Source: Symbiodinium natans
Lineage: Eukaryota; Sar; Dinophyceae; Suessiales; Symbiodiniaceae
Assembly: GCA_905221605.1 (NCBI GenBank)
Contig: CAJNDS010002368.1
Span: 200,001-262,000 of the forward strand
Length of the DNA: 62,000 bases
Direction of reading: 5' to 3'
The first letter of the stretch is position 1, and each line of letters begins with the position of its first letter. Below the pieces are notes generated by a model that was not told where the DNA came from, did no database searches, and worked only from the letters and a program-made list of their open reading frames with translations. Made by a program: the position numbers and the translations under genes. Below are positions 39,003-48,574 of this stretch, in pieces.

Positions 39003-39112
39003 CTACAAGGAGGGGGCCCCTTATTTATACTAACTATAGTTAAGGGACTTGTAACCTAAGCTAGGGCTCCTTATAACCCAATTTAGGGCTCTTACAACTC
39101 TCCTTATGTAAC
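39003..39112. repeat. Family G element, inverted second copy
   Basis: Reverse-complement relative of 38763-38905: begins CAAGGAGGGGGCCCC and contains TATACTAACTATAGTTAAGG and CCTTATAACCCAATTTAGGG. The two copies can pair as a large hairpin within one intron. Confidence 0.8.
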
Positions 39113-39207
39113 CCCCCTGCCCCTAAACCCTAAGCCCGAAACTTGCCCTAAACCCTAAACCCTAAACCCTAAACCCTAAACCCTAAACCCTAAACCCTAA
39201 ACCCTGC

Positions 39208-39291
39208 GTCATGAGGCCGGGCAGCTCTGAGGCTGTGCACGTCGCGCTTCCCGGCCACAGCGCCAACCTCCACCTGCACCTTCTTGGACGT
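39208..39291 (-). CDS. Exon, RNF213-like gene
   Basis: Twenty-eight codons, phase 0, TSKKVQVEVGAVAGKRDVHS. Acceptor CCCTAG from the array, GC donor (GCAGGGTTTAGGG) from the array on the other side. Confidence 0.65.
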
Positions 39292-39295
39292 CTAG

Positions 39296-39540
39296 GGTTT
39301 GGGGTTTAGGGTTTAGGGTCTAGGGTTTAGGGTTTAGGGTTTAAGGTTTAGGGTTTGGGGTTTGGGGTTTGGGGTTTGGGGTTTAGGGTTTAGGGTTTAG
39401 GGTTTAGGGTTTAAGGTTTAGGGTTTAGGGTTTAGGGTTTAGGGTTTGGGGTTTGGGGTTTGGGGTTTGGGGTTTGGGGTTTGGGGTTTGGGGTTTGGGG
39501 TTTAGGGTTTGGGGTTTGGGGTTTGGGGTTTAGGGTTCAG
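39296..39540. repeat. Mixed array TTTAGGG / TTTGGGG
   Basis: About thirty-four units in which runs of TTTAGGG alternate with runs of TTTGGGG. The clustering of each variant shows local copying of units. Confidence 0.9.
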
Positions 39541-39762
39541 GGCCAAGGCCATGGTTCAGGGCTATGGGGACAGATGGCTAAAGGGCTTATTGGCTCACAT
39601 AAGGGTCTAGGGTCTAGGGTTTAGGGTGTAGGGTTTATAGGGTGCTCGGGCAACATCCTGAACCCTAAGCCCTACAACCTCTAAACCCTAAACCCTAAAC
39701 CCTAAACCCCAAACCCTAAACCCTAGCCCCTGTAAGCCCTAACCCCTTTTTGCACCGTGCAC

Positions 39763-39835
39763 CTGCGTGCCCGGGCTCAACGCGACCATCCGCCCAGAGA
39801 GCGGGTCGTAGAGCACTTGGCACATCAGGAGGTGC
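39763..39835 (-). CDS. Exon, RNF213-like gene
   Basis: Twenty-four codons, LLMCQVLYDPLSGRMVALSP. Acceptor CGGAG, donor GT (GTGCACGG). Confidence 0.65.
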
Positions 39836-39972
39836 CTCCGGGGTTTAGGCTTTAGGCTTTCGGGTTTTGGGTGCAGGATTTAGGGTTTAGGATGTATGCC
39901 AGCCTCTGAGCCCAAAAGCCCTCAACCCTAAACCCGAAAACCTAAACCCTAAACCCCAAAAAATGCCCTAGC

Positions 39973-40056
39973 CGGAAGGTGCCTCAAAAGCGCATTCGCC
40001 GAGTCCACGTCGCTATAAGCACTGAGGTCGATGTGGAGTGCAATTTGATGACCAGC
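39973..40056 (-). CDS. RNF213-like exon, HIDLS motif
   Basis: Twenty-eight codons, phase 0 at both ends: HQIALHIDLSAYSDVDSANA then LLRHLP. Resembles the RNF213 strand (..HxDIxxxV..) that follows the first P-loop. Acceptor TTGGCAG, GC donor (GCTAGGGC). Confidence 0.7.
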
Positions 40057-40139
40057 CTGCCAAGAACTTAGAAGCACAATGTAACCGGGGTTTTAGGGTA
40101 TAGGGTATATGCCCTAAAGCCTAACTAATGGGGACAAGC

Positions 40140-40275
40140 CCTTATGATTATGATTATGACTATGATTATGATTATGATGATTGTGATTATGATTCTTCTT
40201 ATTATGATTATATATGTATACATACATCTCTATATATATATATATGTACATATGTACATATATATATACATAATA
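40140..40275. repeat. (ATTATG)n and (AT)n microsatellite
   Basis: ATTATGATTATG units, then a TATATACATA region with a partly self-complementary core. No coding content. Confidence 0.85.
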
Positions 40276-40638
40276 AGGGCTACTTCCCATTAGTTAGGCT
40301 TTAGGGCTTATAGGGTCTCTAGATCTTCAGGAAGTCTGCCCCGCCCCTCCTCCCCATTGCGAAAAGACGGATTAGGGTTTTACAAGGGTTAAGGATGGCA
40401 AAAAGACTTCGGGTTTCGGAGGGAACCCAAACCCCTAGAAAAAAGGGAATGAGAGTATCTCTGAACTGTGCCTATCACCCAGGTCTATGGCACTTAGAGG
40501 CCCACTTAAGGGTTGCCACTTGGACATAGCTACTAAAGCCTAAACCCTAAACCCTAACCCTAAACCCTAAACCCTAAACCCTAAACCCTAAACCCTAAAC
40601 CCTAAACCCTAAACCGCATTGAGTCATAGGCACCCTGC

Positions 40639-40734
40639 CTGCAACTCCTTGCGGACATCCTGGACCAGCTGTTCCAGCTGGAAGGCCTCGTGCAGCACGC
40701 AGCGCACGACCACGAAGCTCTTGCTGGCGCAGGC
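40639..40734 (-). CDS. RNF213-like exon between first P-loop and HIDLS
   Basis: Thirty-two codons, phase 0, SKSFVVVRCVLHEAFQLEQL then VQDVRKELQ. Acceptor CTACCAG, GC donor (GCAGGGTGCC). Joins in phase to 39973-40056. A CCCTAAA array (40540-40612) lies left and TTTAGGG (40737-40830) right. Confidence 0.7.
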
Positions 40735-40974
40735 CTGGTAGGGTTTAGGGTTTAGGGTTTAGGGTTTAGGGTTTAGGGTTTAGGGTTTAGGGTTTAGGGT
40801 TTAGGGTTTAGGGTTTAGGGTTTGGGGTTTGGGGTTTGGGGTTTGGGGGTTAGGGTTTAGGGATGTAGGGGTTTAGGGTTTAGAGTTTAGGGTTTCGGGT
40901 TTAGTAAGGATTAAGGGTTGAGGGTTTAGGGCTTAGGCTTCCTGGACCGTAAACTCTCTGAACCCCGAATCCCC

Positions 40975-41090
40975 CTCTGAGTTGCTGAGTTCAAAAGGCC
41001 CCCCCCCCCCCAAAAAAAAAGTGCACACTTTCAGTTGTATAAGGATTTTAGGCTCCCAAAAAGTGTAACGTGTACTCATTCAGCTACTCA
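40975..41090. repeat. Dispersed element, family B
   Basis: Ends CTCTGAGTTGCTGAGTTC and GTACTCATTCAGCTACTCAG, imperfect inverted copies; C run, A run and GTGCACACTTTCAGTT inside. Confidence 0.75.
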
Positions 41091-41198
41091 GTCCTAGGGG
41101 GCGTAGCAATAGCACGCAGACTCCTGAAAAGGTAGCTTCGTCACGCTTGGACTGACACTGAATGAGGGTTTAGGGTTTAGGGTTTAGGGCTTAGGGTC

Positions 41199-41268
41199 CC
41201 TCTATTGCTCGCCCGGCCTGTCGGATGAGAGTGCTCTTGCCTGAAGACACGCCAGCGCCAGAGGGGGG
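41199..41268 (-). CDS. RNF213-like exon with first P-loop GVSSGKST
   Basis: Reads SGAGVSSGKSTLIRQAGRAI. GxxxxGKST is a P-loop; RNF213 relatives have ..AGVGKS.. at this place, before the HIDLS strand. Acceptor within CAGCAGAG, GA donor (GACCCTAAGCCC). Confidence 0.7.
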
Positions 41269-41508
41269 CTCTGCTGCGCTGTAAAGTAGGACCTGACTTC
41301 ACGGAAGGCCCAGAAAAACCCTAAACCCTAAACCCTAAACTTTGGTTGGTTCCGGAAAACGCAAGCAATCTAGGCATGTGACTGTATGAAGTGTGAAGAG
41401 GCGAACTGGGTCAAGGGTTCACAGCAGAAAAAGAACTCAGATTTCCTTGCGAAGTCCCGAACTCAGGAGCACAAAGCTGAACTAGGCTTTTGGTAAGGAA
41501 CTTAGACG

Positions 41509-41588
41509 TTAAGTTGCCATTTAAAAGAACGTAAACTAAGTTGCCACTGAAAAGAACGAAAATTAAGTTGCCATTCAAAAGACCTTAC
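41509..41588. repeat. Short tandem repeat, TAAGTTGCCATTNAAAAGAACG x3
   Basis: Three copies of a 27-28 bp unit around TTAAGTTGCCATTTAAAAGA. AT-rich, unlike its neighbours. Confidence 0.85.
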
Positions 41589-42248
41589 ACCATGGTAACC
41601 TTTCCTTCCTCGCAGCAACCCAAGTTGACCTCCACCCCAAAAGTGGGTTGCAGGGTTTCTAGGGCTTGTGGTCCAGAGGCCTATGCAGGGCTATGTAGAT
41701 TTATAGGATTTACCACTATTTGCTTATGAAATAGTCCTCTTAATATAGGGATTGTTGTTGTTTTTGTTTTTTTTTGTGGGGGGGGGGGGGGTTCTTAAGC
41801 AAACAGTAGTTCATAGTTTCCAACTCCCCACCTCCAGCTTGCACTGCTCCCGCCACTTGGCAACCACCGACCTCTCAGGGCATCAAAGCGCACAAATCCT
41901 GACTCCCAAGCTACTGAAACCCGAATTAGACCCTAAACCCGAAACCCTAAACCCTAAACCCTAGACCCAGGCCCTACACCGCTACACCTCTGAACCCCTG
42001 AACCCCTGAACCCTTAGAAGAACATTCGGGTGATTTAGTTTCTTCAGATGCCGTGGGATTGGGGCCTAGAGTCAGGAATCAAGCAGGCTTCCTGCATTCT
42101 TTGTATTCCTTGAAACCTTGAAAGGGGGGGGGAAGGGGGGGGTAGGGGCACACATTCGTGCATTAAGGCTTGCTTAAGGGGGCTTGCTTGTGGATTATGG
42201 GCCCGCGCATGCCCCTCCAGCATACCTCCCTGGTTCCGTATGGAAGGT

Positions 42249-42305
42249 TTAAAGTGTCCCCCCCCCCCCCCCCCCCCCTCCCCCCAAAAAAAGAAAAAAA
42301 AAAAA
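42249..42305. repeat. Poly-C/poly-A junction
   Basis: A C run broken by one T, followed by an A-rich run, the same order as in families A and B. Bases 41590-42450 hold no convincing exon. Confidence 0.6.
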
Positions 42306-42454
42306 CAAGAGCCGCCTATCTGGAGACATGCGCAGTTGTTGCACGTGGGAAGACGACGGTATATGCCAGGACGCCGTGAGAATCCTTGGCTGCTAAATTT
42401 GAGCGTTTGGGGGTTTAGGGCTAAGGGTTAGCAGCAGGCCTTCGTTTCTTTCAC

Positions 42455-42532
42455 CGCAGTTCAAAAAGATGCTCCTCCTTTGATGGTGCAAAGTGCTCCT
42501 GGCTCTTCATGCGCAACGATCGCTTCCCATCC
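42455..42532 (-). CDS. Exon, RNF213-like gene
   Basis: Reads RMKSQEHFAPSKEEHLFEL. Acceptor GTTCAG, donor GT (GTGAAAG). Confidence 0.6.
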
Positions 42533-42861
42533 CTGAACCCTGCAAGTCTTGTAAGTCAACCTCTAGATCGACCCTCAGCACATGTGCACGAAGAAGTGAT
42601 AAAGAAACCGCCACCATAGATGCCTAGAATTGCCCTAAGTTTGACCCCCTTCAGCCTTACAAGCCCTGTGGACCTAAAGCCCCACTTTACACCCAAAACC
42701 CAAGCCTTCAAGCAAGGACAAAGTTCAAAGGTCTGTGTACCCTCACATCCCCCAATTCTCACGTACACACATCCAGACAACCCTTAACTTGCTGTAACTT
42801 AGGGGCCTTCACAATTTGTGAGCATTTTTTTTTCATTGTGTGGGGTGTTGTAATGGCATGG

Positions 42862-43096
42862 GTATCCTACGCGGGCCTACGCGTCAGCTCATGTTTAGTA
42901 GGCGCGCGGCCTACGCGCGGAGTATGTTGTTGACGTGTGCCTACGCGGACCTACGCGGCAAGCATAGACAGCCTACGCGGACCTACGCGCCCATACTGCA
43001 TGACTTGCCTACGCGGACCCTACGCAAACCTACGCCCTGCAGGCAAAATGCTACGCGGCCGACTTTCAATGATCGCGTCTCTACGTAGCCTTGCTC
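42862..43096. repeat. Cluster of CCTACGCG words
   Basis: About fourteen CTACGCG(G) words in 230 bp, often as the pair CCTACGCGGACCTACGCG, irregularly spaced. CpG-rich and free of telomere repeats. The plus-strand open frames across it follow the repeat. Could be a methylation or protein-binding cluster, or a decayed satellite. Confidence 0.8.
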
Positions 43097-43288
43097 GTAG
43101 AAAAAAAACACTGCTCATTTGAATAGGTTTTTTGGGGGGGTTATTCTAATAGAACTATAAAGGAAAATGCTATTCGAAACTATCCCGACCCTACAGTCCT
43201 CGCCTGAAACGCGCAAGAAATCTCCTGAGACCTGTCAAAGCCCTAAGACATCATAAAACCCCAAATAACGAACCTCTCACTTAGTGAC

Positions 43289-43460
43289 CCTAAACCCTAA
43301 ATCCTAAACCCTAAACCCTAAACCCTAGACCCTAGACCCTAGACCCTAAACCCTAAACCCTAAACCCTAAACCCTAAACCCTAAACCCTAAACCCTAAAC
43401 CCTAAACCCTAAACCCTAAACCCTAACCCTAAACCCTAAACCCTAAACCCTAAACCCTCA
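43289..43460. repeat. Telomere-like array (CCCTAAA)n, about 24 units
   Basis: One of the longest arrays, with three CCCTAGA units inside. Donor side of exon 43483-43542. Confidence 0.9.
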
Positions 43461-43482
43461 ATCCACAGCCGCTAAGGCTCAC

Positions 43483-43542
43483 AGCCACGGCCGAGCCGTC
43501 ATCGGCGCCCGCGAGCCATTCGGCCACATGCTTCTTGCCATC
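43483..43542 (-). CDS. Exon, RNF213-like gene
   Basis: Twenty codons, phase 0, DGKKHVAEWLAGADDGSAVA. Acceptor GTCTGCAG, donor GTGAGC. Confidence 0.6.
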
Positions 43543-43779
43543 CTGCAGACGGGACGGAATCGGGGTAAGCAAAGACCGGGGGGGGTGTAGGGTTGAGGGG
43601 TTTCCTAAATCCTAAACCCTAAACTCTAAACCCTAAATCCTAAAATTTAAGCCGGAAGGTTCAGGGTTGAGGGTGCAGGGCTGAGCCTTGCAGGATTCCT
43701 TTAAGTCCTGAGGGTTGGCCAAGCCTCTCTGATCATAGGATGCTCAGGGTACCAAGGGGGGGGGGGGTAGGAAACCCTT

Positions 43780-44420
43780 TAAGCCCTATAAAAACCCTAA
43801 CTTTGAACTTCGACCCAATTCAAGCCAAACCCACAAAAAGCCCTTCAACCCTAAACCCTTGAACCCTGGCTCCCTCAACCCTCAAACCCTCGAACCCTCG
43901 ACCCTTAAACCCTTTAACCCCAAGACGCTCAAACCCTTAAACCCTTAGACTCGTAAACCCGAAGCCCTCAACCCTTCAAACCTGAACCCTAAACCAACCT
44001 TCATGTGGAGGCTTTAGGCAGGGACTACCCTGCCTCACACCCCGTTAAGCACCCTTTAACCCTTAACCTCAATCAAACCCTCAACTCTTCAACCCTTTAA
44101 ACCCTTAGACCCCTCCCATAAACCCTTCAACCTAAAACCCCTAAACCCTTCACCCCCTACCCCCAGGACCTTAAACCTCAAAACGCTTAACCCCCAAACC
44201 CTGAACCCTAAACCCTACACCCCAAACCCTAAACCCCCCCAAACCCGTCACCCTTCAAACCCTAAACCCGAAACCCCTAAACCCTTCAACCTCTAAAACC
44301 CTAAACCCTGAACCCCAAACCCTAACCCCTAAACCCTAAACCCTAAACCCTAAACCCTGAACCCCAAACCCTAACCCCTAACCCCTAACCCCTAAACCCT
44401 AAACCCTAAACCCTAAACTC
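43780..44420. repeat. Degenerate CCCTAAA/CCCTTAAA/CCCTCAAA region
   Basis: More than 600 bp of mixed, poorly preserved telomere-like units with no exon. Older or more mutated than the sharp arrays beside exons. Confidence 0.8.
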
Positions 44421-44435
44421 TAAGAGGCTTTAGGC

Positions 44436-44521
44436 AGGGACTCCAGCGGCAGGTGGTTCGGCTCCACCAGAACGAAAAGGAGCTCCGGAAAGTGCTGCGC
44501 CCTCCAGAGGAAGGCTTCCAC
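44436..44521 (-). CDS. RNF213-like exon, VEAFLWRA motif
   Basis: Reads VEAFLWRAQHFPELLFVLVE then PNHLPLES. Joins in phase 0 to exon 45534-45601 to give SSSVPLSE-VEAFLWRAQ, which matches the RNF213 segment ..LICTPxTTxEEVxxFxRRA..LxxLVNxDxL. Acceptor AGCAAG, GC donor. Confidence 0.75.
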
Positions 44522-44763
44522 CTTGCTAGGGGTTTGGGGTTTAGGGTTTAGGGTTTAGGGTTTAGGGTTTAGGGTTTAGGGTTTAGGGATACCCTAAGGT
44601 CGGTTAGTTTTCAGTTGGACCTTTGGCTTTGTTTAGCAGTCCAGGAAAGAAGTATATGACACTTTGGGGATTCCTTGACCGCATGTTCGGAACCCAGGTT
44701 TAGGGTTTAGGGTTTAGGGTTTAGGGCTAAGGGCTAAGGGCTAAGGGCTTAGGGTTTAGGGTT

Positions 44764-44880
44764 ACCTGGAACCTAGGATTAAACAGGGTGCCATTGTTTG
44801 CTTTTTTTGGGGGGTTTCAAGGGAACCTAAACCGACCCAAAAAAAGGAACAAGGGTATAGATACTGCTCATCCCTACCTT
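44764..44880. repeat. Foldback element, family A (diverged)
   Basis: ACCTAGGATTAAACAGGGTG, CCATTGTTTGCTTTTTTGGG, CAAGGGAACCTAAACC, then AAGGAACAAGGGTA in the order of family A. A family C copy follows directly. Confidence 0.55.
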
Positions 44881-45006
44881 GGAGTAGACCCTGAAAAATA
44901 TATATATATATATATTTATTTGTTTATTTATTTTTTTATTTTTTTGGCAGAAGTAGCCATAGTAGGAACAGAACCAAAAGAAGTATTGAAGCATAGTACT
45001 CCGAAA
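44878..45006. repeat. Dispersed element, family C
   Basis: TTGGAGTAGACCCTG to GTACTCCGAAA, with a TA run, T run, AAGTAGCCATAG and AACAGAACC inside. Third copy of the family. Confidence 0.7.
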
Positions 45007-45078
45007 CCCCGGCAAGAGCCCGGAGAAATACCCTAAACCCTAAACCCTAAACCCCAAACCCTAAACCCAGAGAAATAC

Positions 45079-45116
45079 CAAGAACGTGCCACCGATGGCT
45101 CTCTTGGTCTCCTGGC
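45079..45116 (-). CDS. Doubtful small exon
   Basis: Twelve codons, QETKRAIGGTFL, with AG and GT borders. The exons on either side join perfectly without it, so it is probably chance or alternative. Confidence 0.25.
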
Positions 45117-45196
45117 CTAGGCCCAGGGGCGAGCCTTTTGGATTTCGGAGTGTTCTTAGTTTAGGGTTTAGGGTTTAGGGTTTAGGGTTTAGGGTT

Positions 45197-45326
45197 TGGG
45201 GTTTAAGCCCCCCGCCCCCCCCCCCCCCCCCCAAAAAAAAAAAAAAAAAAAAAAAGTGTGCACTTTCAGTTCTAGGGGATTGTCGTGTCCCAAAAAGGTA
45301 TAAAGTGTACTCACTCAGCTACTAAG
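45197..45326. repeat. Dispersed element, family B
   Basis: C run, A run, GTGTGCACTTTCAGTTCTA, then GTGTACTCACTCAGCTACTAAG. Confidence 0.7.
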
Positions 45327-45533
45327 TGTTGGAGGCCTGAACCCTGTACTCGAAGATTCGAAACCCTCTAGACACCTTTATACTCCTAAACCATAAACCC
45401 GAAACCCAAAGACCTGAAACCCTAAACCCTAAACCCAAAAACCTGAAACCCAAACCCTAAACCCTAAACCCTAAACCCAATCCTACAACCTGAGCCCCGG
45501 ATCCAAAAAAACAAACCATCCTAAGACTCCCAC

Positions 45534-45601
45534 CTCGCTGAGAGGCACGGAGGAGCTGCAGAAGAGCATCTCAGACTGGCGAGGCAGTCGATTCGGACCT
45601 C
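45534..45601 (-). CDS. RNF213-like exon, LPRQSEMLFC motif
   Basis: Reads GPNRLPRQSEMLFCSSSVPL then SE, phase 0 at the end. Equivalent to the RNF213 LPxxDEVLxCTPxTT strand. Acceptor GCAGCCAG, donor GT (GTGGGAG). Confidence 0.75.
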
Positions 45602-45620
45602 CTGGCTGCTGGGAGAGAGT

Positions 45621-45775
45621 CCTTCATAGGTTCCCCTACTACCCTCCTCTATACTACCCCCCCCCCCCCCCCCCATATAGGTTTCCCCCATAATGAAGGC
45701 AATTTAGGGAATTAAGGGTTGTTTAACGGGGGAACCTAGGGGGGGGGGGGTAGAATAAAGGGGGGGTAGTAGAAC
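45621..45775. repeat. Foldback element, CTACTACCC..GGGTAGTAG
   Basis: CTACTACCCTCCTCTATACT with a C run on the left is answered by a G run and AAAGGGGGGGTAGTAG on the right. A related piece is at 26068-26112. A partial family D end follows at 45785. Confidence 0.65.
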
Positions 45776-45977
45776 ACCCTAGACTCTACTTGGAGGTTTC
45801 ATGGCGTACTTAGAAGCCCTAAACCCTAAACCCCAAACCCTACACCCTAAACCCTACACCCTAAACCCTGCACCCTAAACCCTACACCCTAAACCCTAAA
45901 CCAATTGGTGCATGAGTCTGGTTCACCACACGTATTCTTTGCGATCGCTCTGCCCGCACCCCGAATGGCCTTCCCAC

Positions 45978-46047
45978 CGCAGAAAGAGGTGCGCCACCAA
46001 GAGGAGGACGGCTTCCTCCGTCAGCGTCTCGGCCTGCCCCGACTCGT
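45978..46047 (-). CDS. Exon, RNF213-like gene
   Basis: Reads GQAETLTEEAVLLLVAHLFL. Acceptor CCCAGAG, donor GT (GTGGGAAGG). Confidence 0.6.
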
Positions 46048-46327
46048 CTCTGGGATTTGGGGCAGAAGGTGTAGGATGTAGCGTGTAAGTGGCTTGCTCC
46101 TACTTAAAAATCAGCACCTGAATTCCAAAGCCATGTCAACTCTCAAAGAGAGGCGAAGTACCAGCTTCAGGGAAGCCCTACATACACCACCTAAGGCCTA
46201 AACCATATCCGAAGGGATCTGGCTAAACTGCCTTTGGAGGGCCGTTGTGTTTTGTTTGGGTCTTGGGTTCACCCCCAAGCCTCAAACACTAGTAGGGTTT
46301 AGGGTTTAGGTTTAGGGTTTAGGGTTT

Positions 46328-46457
46328 ACTTGGAGGTTCATGGTGCTTCTTACTCAAGTATAACTGTACTTATAACCATATTAGGGCACTTAAGGGGCTT
46401 ATAAGTGGGTTGCAAGTACAGTTATCACTGGATAATAAGTACCATGACCCTCCAAGC
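46328..46457. repeat. Foldback element, family D
   Basis: TACTTGGAGGTTCATGGTGC to GTACCATGACCCTCCAAG; very similar inside to 803-948. No ORF. Confidence 0.75.
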
Positions 46458-46491
46458 AGGGTTAAGTAAAGGGTTTCGGGCTAGGGGTAGG

Positions 46492-46606
46492 GCTTGGCTG
46501 CACTCAGAAGGGTAGCCATAAAGTAAATGCTTGGCTGCCATATTAAGAAACCCAATCAACCCAAAAGTGCTAAGGATCTAAAGTTACAGTAAAGCACCAC
46601 GAAGTA
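46492..46606. repeat. Dispersed element, family E, second copy
   Basis: CTTGGCTGCACTCAGAAGGG to AAAGCACCACGAAG, about 85% similar by eye to 11122-11236. Confidence 0.65.
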
Positions 46607-46684
46607 GGGTGTTGCCTGAATGAGGGTTTAGGGTTTAGGGTTACTTTAGGGTTTAGGGTTTAGGGCTAGGGTTTAGGGTGTTGC

Positions 46685-46768
46685 CTGAATGAGGAAGCGC
46701 CCGCCCTTTGCTCTCCGCTGCACTTCAGCCCGCAGGCCCTCGCAGCAGGCCCGCAGTGCTGCCAGGGC
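46685..46768 (-). CDS. Exon, RNF213-like gene
   Basis: Twenty-eight codons, phase 0, LRACCEGLRAEVQRRAKGGR then FLIQ. Acceptor CTGCGCAG, GC donor (GCAACACCC). Confidence 0.65.
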
Positions 46769-47096
46769 CTGCGCAGTAGGGCTTCAGGGAGGGCTCAGGT
46801 TGTTCCTTTTAGGGTTTAGGGTTTAGGGTTTAGGGTTTAGGGTGTAGGGTTTGGGCCGCAAACGTCTCAGCCCAAATGTGGAATGTGGATCGTTGTAGAG
46901 GGCAGCAGACTCTAAAGAATGGACTGACAGCAACCACCCCTCCCCCCCCGACAGCCTAAACCCTAAGTCCTAAGCTCAAGCTCACAGTGATCCGTTCCGC
47001 CCTAAGGCCCAAATCCGTTAAACCCGGAGCCCTGTACATGCCAGACAAAGTTCAACAGCTGGTATACTCGAAACCTCGTGTCAGCAAGCTCTGTAC

Positions 47097-47160
47097 CTGG
47101 AAGTTCGGCAAAGCTCAGGCACCCCAGAAGTTCTTCCAACGCATCGACACTCGCCGGCAA
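47097..47160 (-). CDS. Exon, RNF213-like gene
   Basis: Twenty-one codons, LPASVDALEELLGCLSFAEL. Acceptor GTTTAAG, donor GT (GTACAGAGC). The plus-strand frame at 46987 is a shadow. Confidence 0.6.
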
Positions 47161-47489
47161 CTTAAACCCGAATCAAAAACAATCCATCATGCCCCAAACC
47201 CTAAAAGCCCCAACACCTAATTTCTGAACCCGTTGCGGTGATTTAAGATCTAAGTCGTATCTGCAAACAAAGTGCCTGGCAGCAAGGGTACCCTTTTTGG
47301 AGTTGGCCACTGCAAAAAAACGGAACCCAGCACCCCACCCCACCCCCCCTAAAAAACAAGGCAAAAGATCGGGGTTAAGGGTTTAGGACTTAGGGCTTAT
47401 AGGTATTATTGGGTTTAGGGTTTGGGGTTTAGGGTTTAGAATTTAGGGTTTAGGGCTACCAAGAGTGGTACCAAGAACTCAAACTTCGC

Positions 47490-47531
47490 AAGCCGCACGC
47501 CGGAAGAAGGCCGAAACCTCCTCCGGCCCAA
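47490..47531 (-). CDS. Small exon, RNF213-like gene
   Basis: Thirteen codons, GPEEVSAFFRRAA, the same EEVxxFxRRA pattern as at 44.5 kb. Acceptor CCCCAAG, GC donor. Confidence 0.55.
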
Positions 47532-47635
47532 CTTGGGGTTTGAAAGGCTAATCTTGCTGGTTTTCGGGGTTTTAGGGGTTTAGGGTTTAGGGTAAGTTTA
47601 GGGTTTAGGGTTTAGGGTCGAGGGGTTTAGGTTTA

Positions 47636-47728
47636 GGGTTTAGGGTTTAGGGTTTAGGGTTTAGGGTTTAGGGTTTAGGGTTTAGGGTTTAGGGTTTAGG
47701 GTTTAGGGTTTAGGGTTTAGGGTTTCGG
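47636..47728. repeat. Telomere-like array (TTTAGGG)n
   Basis: About thirteen units. Unusually it lies on the donor side of exon 47735-47807, an exception to the layout. Confidence 0.85.
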
Positions 47729-47734
47729 GGGAGC

Positions 47735-47807
47735 TGATCTGGCCTCTTGAGCGCCCAGCGAGGCAGCTAAGGAGACCTTTGCACCCTCCAGCGCCGAGCG
47801 GATGTGC
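47735..47807 (-). CDS. Exon, RNF213-like gene
   Basis: Reads HIRSALEGAKVSLAASLGAQ then EARS. Acceptor ACCGAAAG, GC donor (GCTCCCCC). Confidence 0.5.
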
Positions 47808-48507
47808 CTTTCGGTACCTATCTCGAGGGATTTAGGGTGTAGGGTTTGGGATTTGTACCTTATTTAGGGGCTACTTTTTTTATATAGAGACTATATAGGG
47901 CATGCATAGGAGTTATATAGGGGAAGATTAAGGGCCCCTTCGTTAAGGGTTTAGGGTCAAGGGAGCCACCGCTTCCCTAAAGCCTAAACCACTACACCCT
48001 AAACTCCTAAACCCAAAACCGGACCCTAAAATTCTGAACTAACAAAAGCCCTAAAACCCTAAACCTGGAGCCAGAAAATTCGGCCCAAACCTTAAACGGC
48101 CAACCTCAAAACCTGAAACCACATATCCTAAAACCTAAGCCCTCAGGCCCTCAACCACTAAACCCCTAAACCCCTGACCCGTTAGCCCTAACACCCTAAC
48201 ACCCTAAAACCTATACCCCACACCTAGACCGGAGAGTAACATAGGAATGAAAAAAAGACCGCTCGTTTTGGTTACAAGGGGCTCATCCCGAAACCCTAAA
48301 CCCTAAACCCTAAAATTGGAATCAGGGCCTACTCTGCGTCCTAGCCCCAAACCCGAAACCCTATAATCCCAAACCCTTTTAAGGGATGCCTGAAATTGGG
48401 AATAAGTTTAAGGGCTTACCTAAACCCTAATAAACCCGAAACCCGAAACCCGAAACCCTAAACCCTCAACACTAACTCTTGGTTCCCAGAGACCCTAAAC
48501 CTCTCGC

Positions 48508-48574
48508 CGGGATGCAGCGCGAGTTCCAAAGTCTTAAGCCCTCCACCACCGAGGGCAGAATCTCCCCCAAGCTC
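48508..48574 (-). CDS. Exon, RNF213-like gene
   Basis: Twenty-two codons, SLGEILPSVVEGLRLWNSRC. Acceptor CCTGAG, GC donor (GCGAGAGG). Bases 48575-50016 hold repeats only. Confidence 0.6.

Noticed and set aside
42840-43122. CRISPR-like array because of repeated CCTACGCGGAC words
   Set aside because: Words are 7-18 bp with irregular spacing and no repeat-spacer structure; eukaryotic context.
45079-45116. Exon QETKRAIGGTFL as part of the main transcript
   Set aside because: Exons on both sides join perfectly in frame and in family motif without it; kept only as low-confidence.
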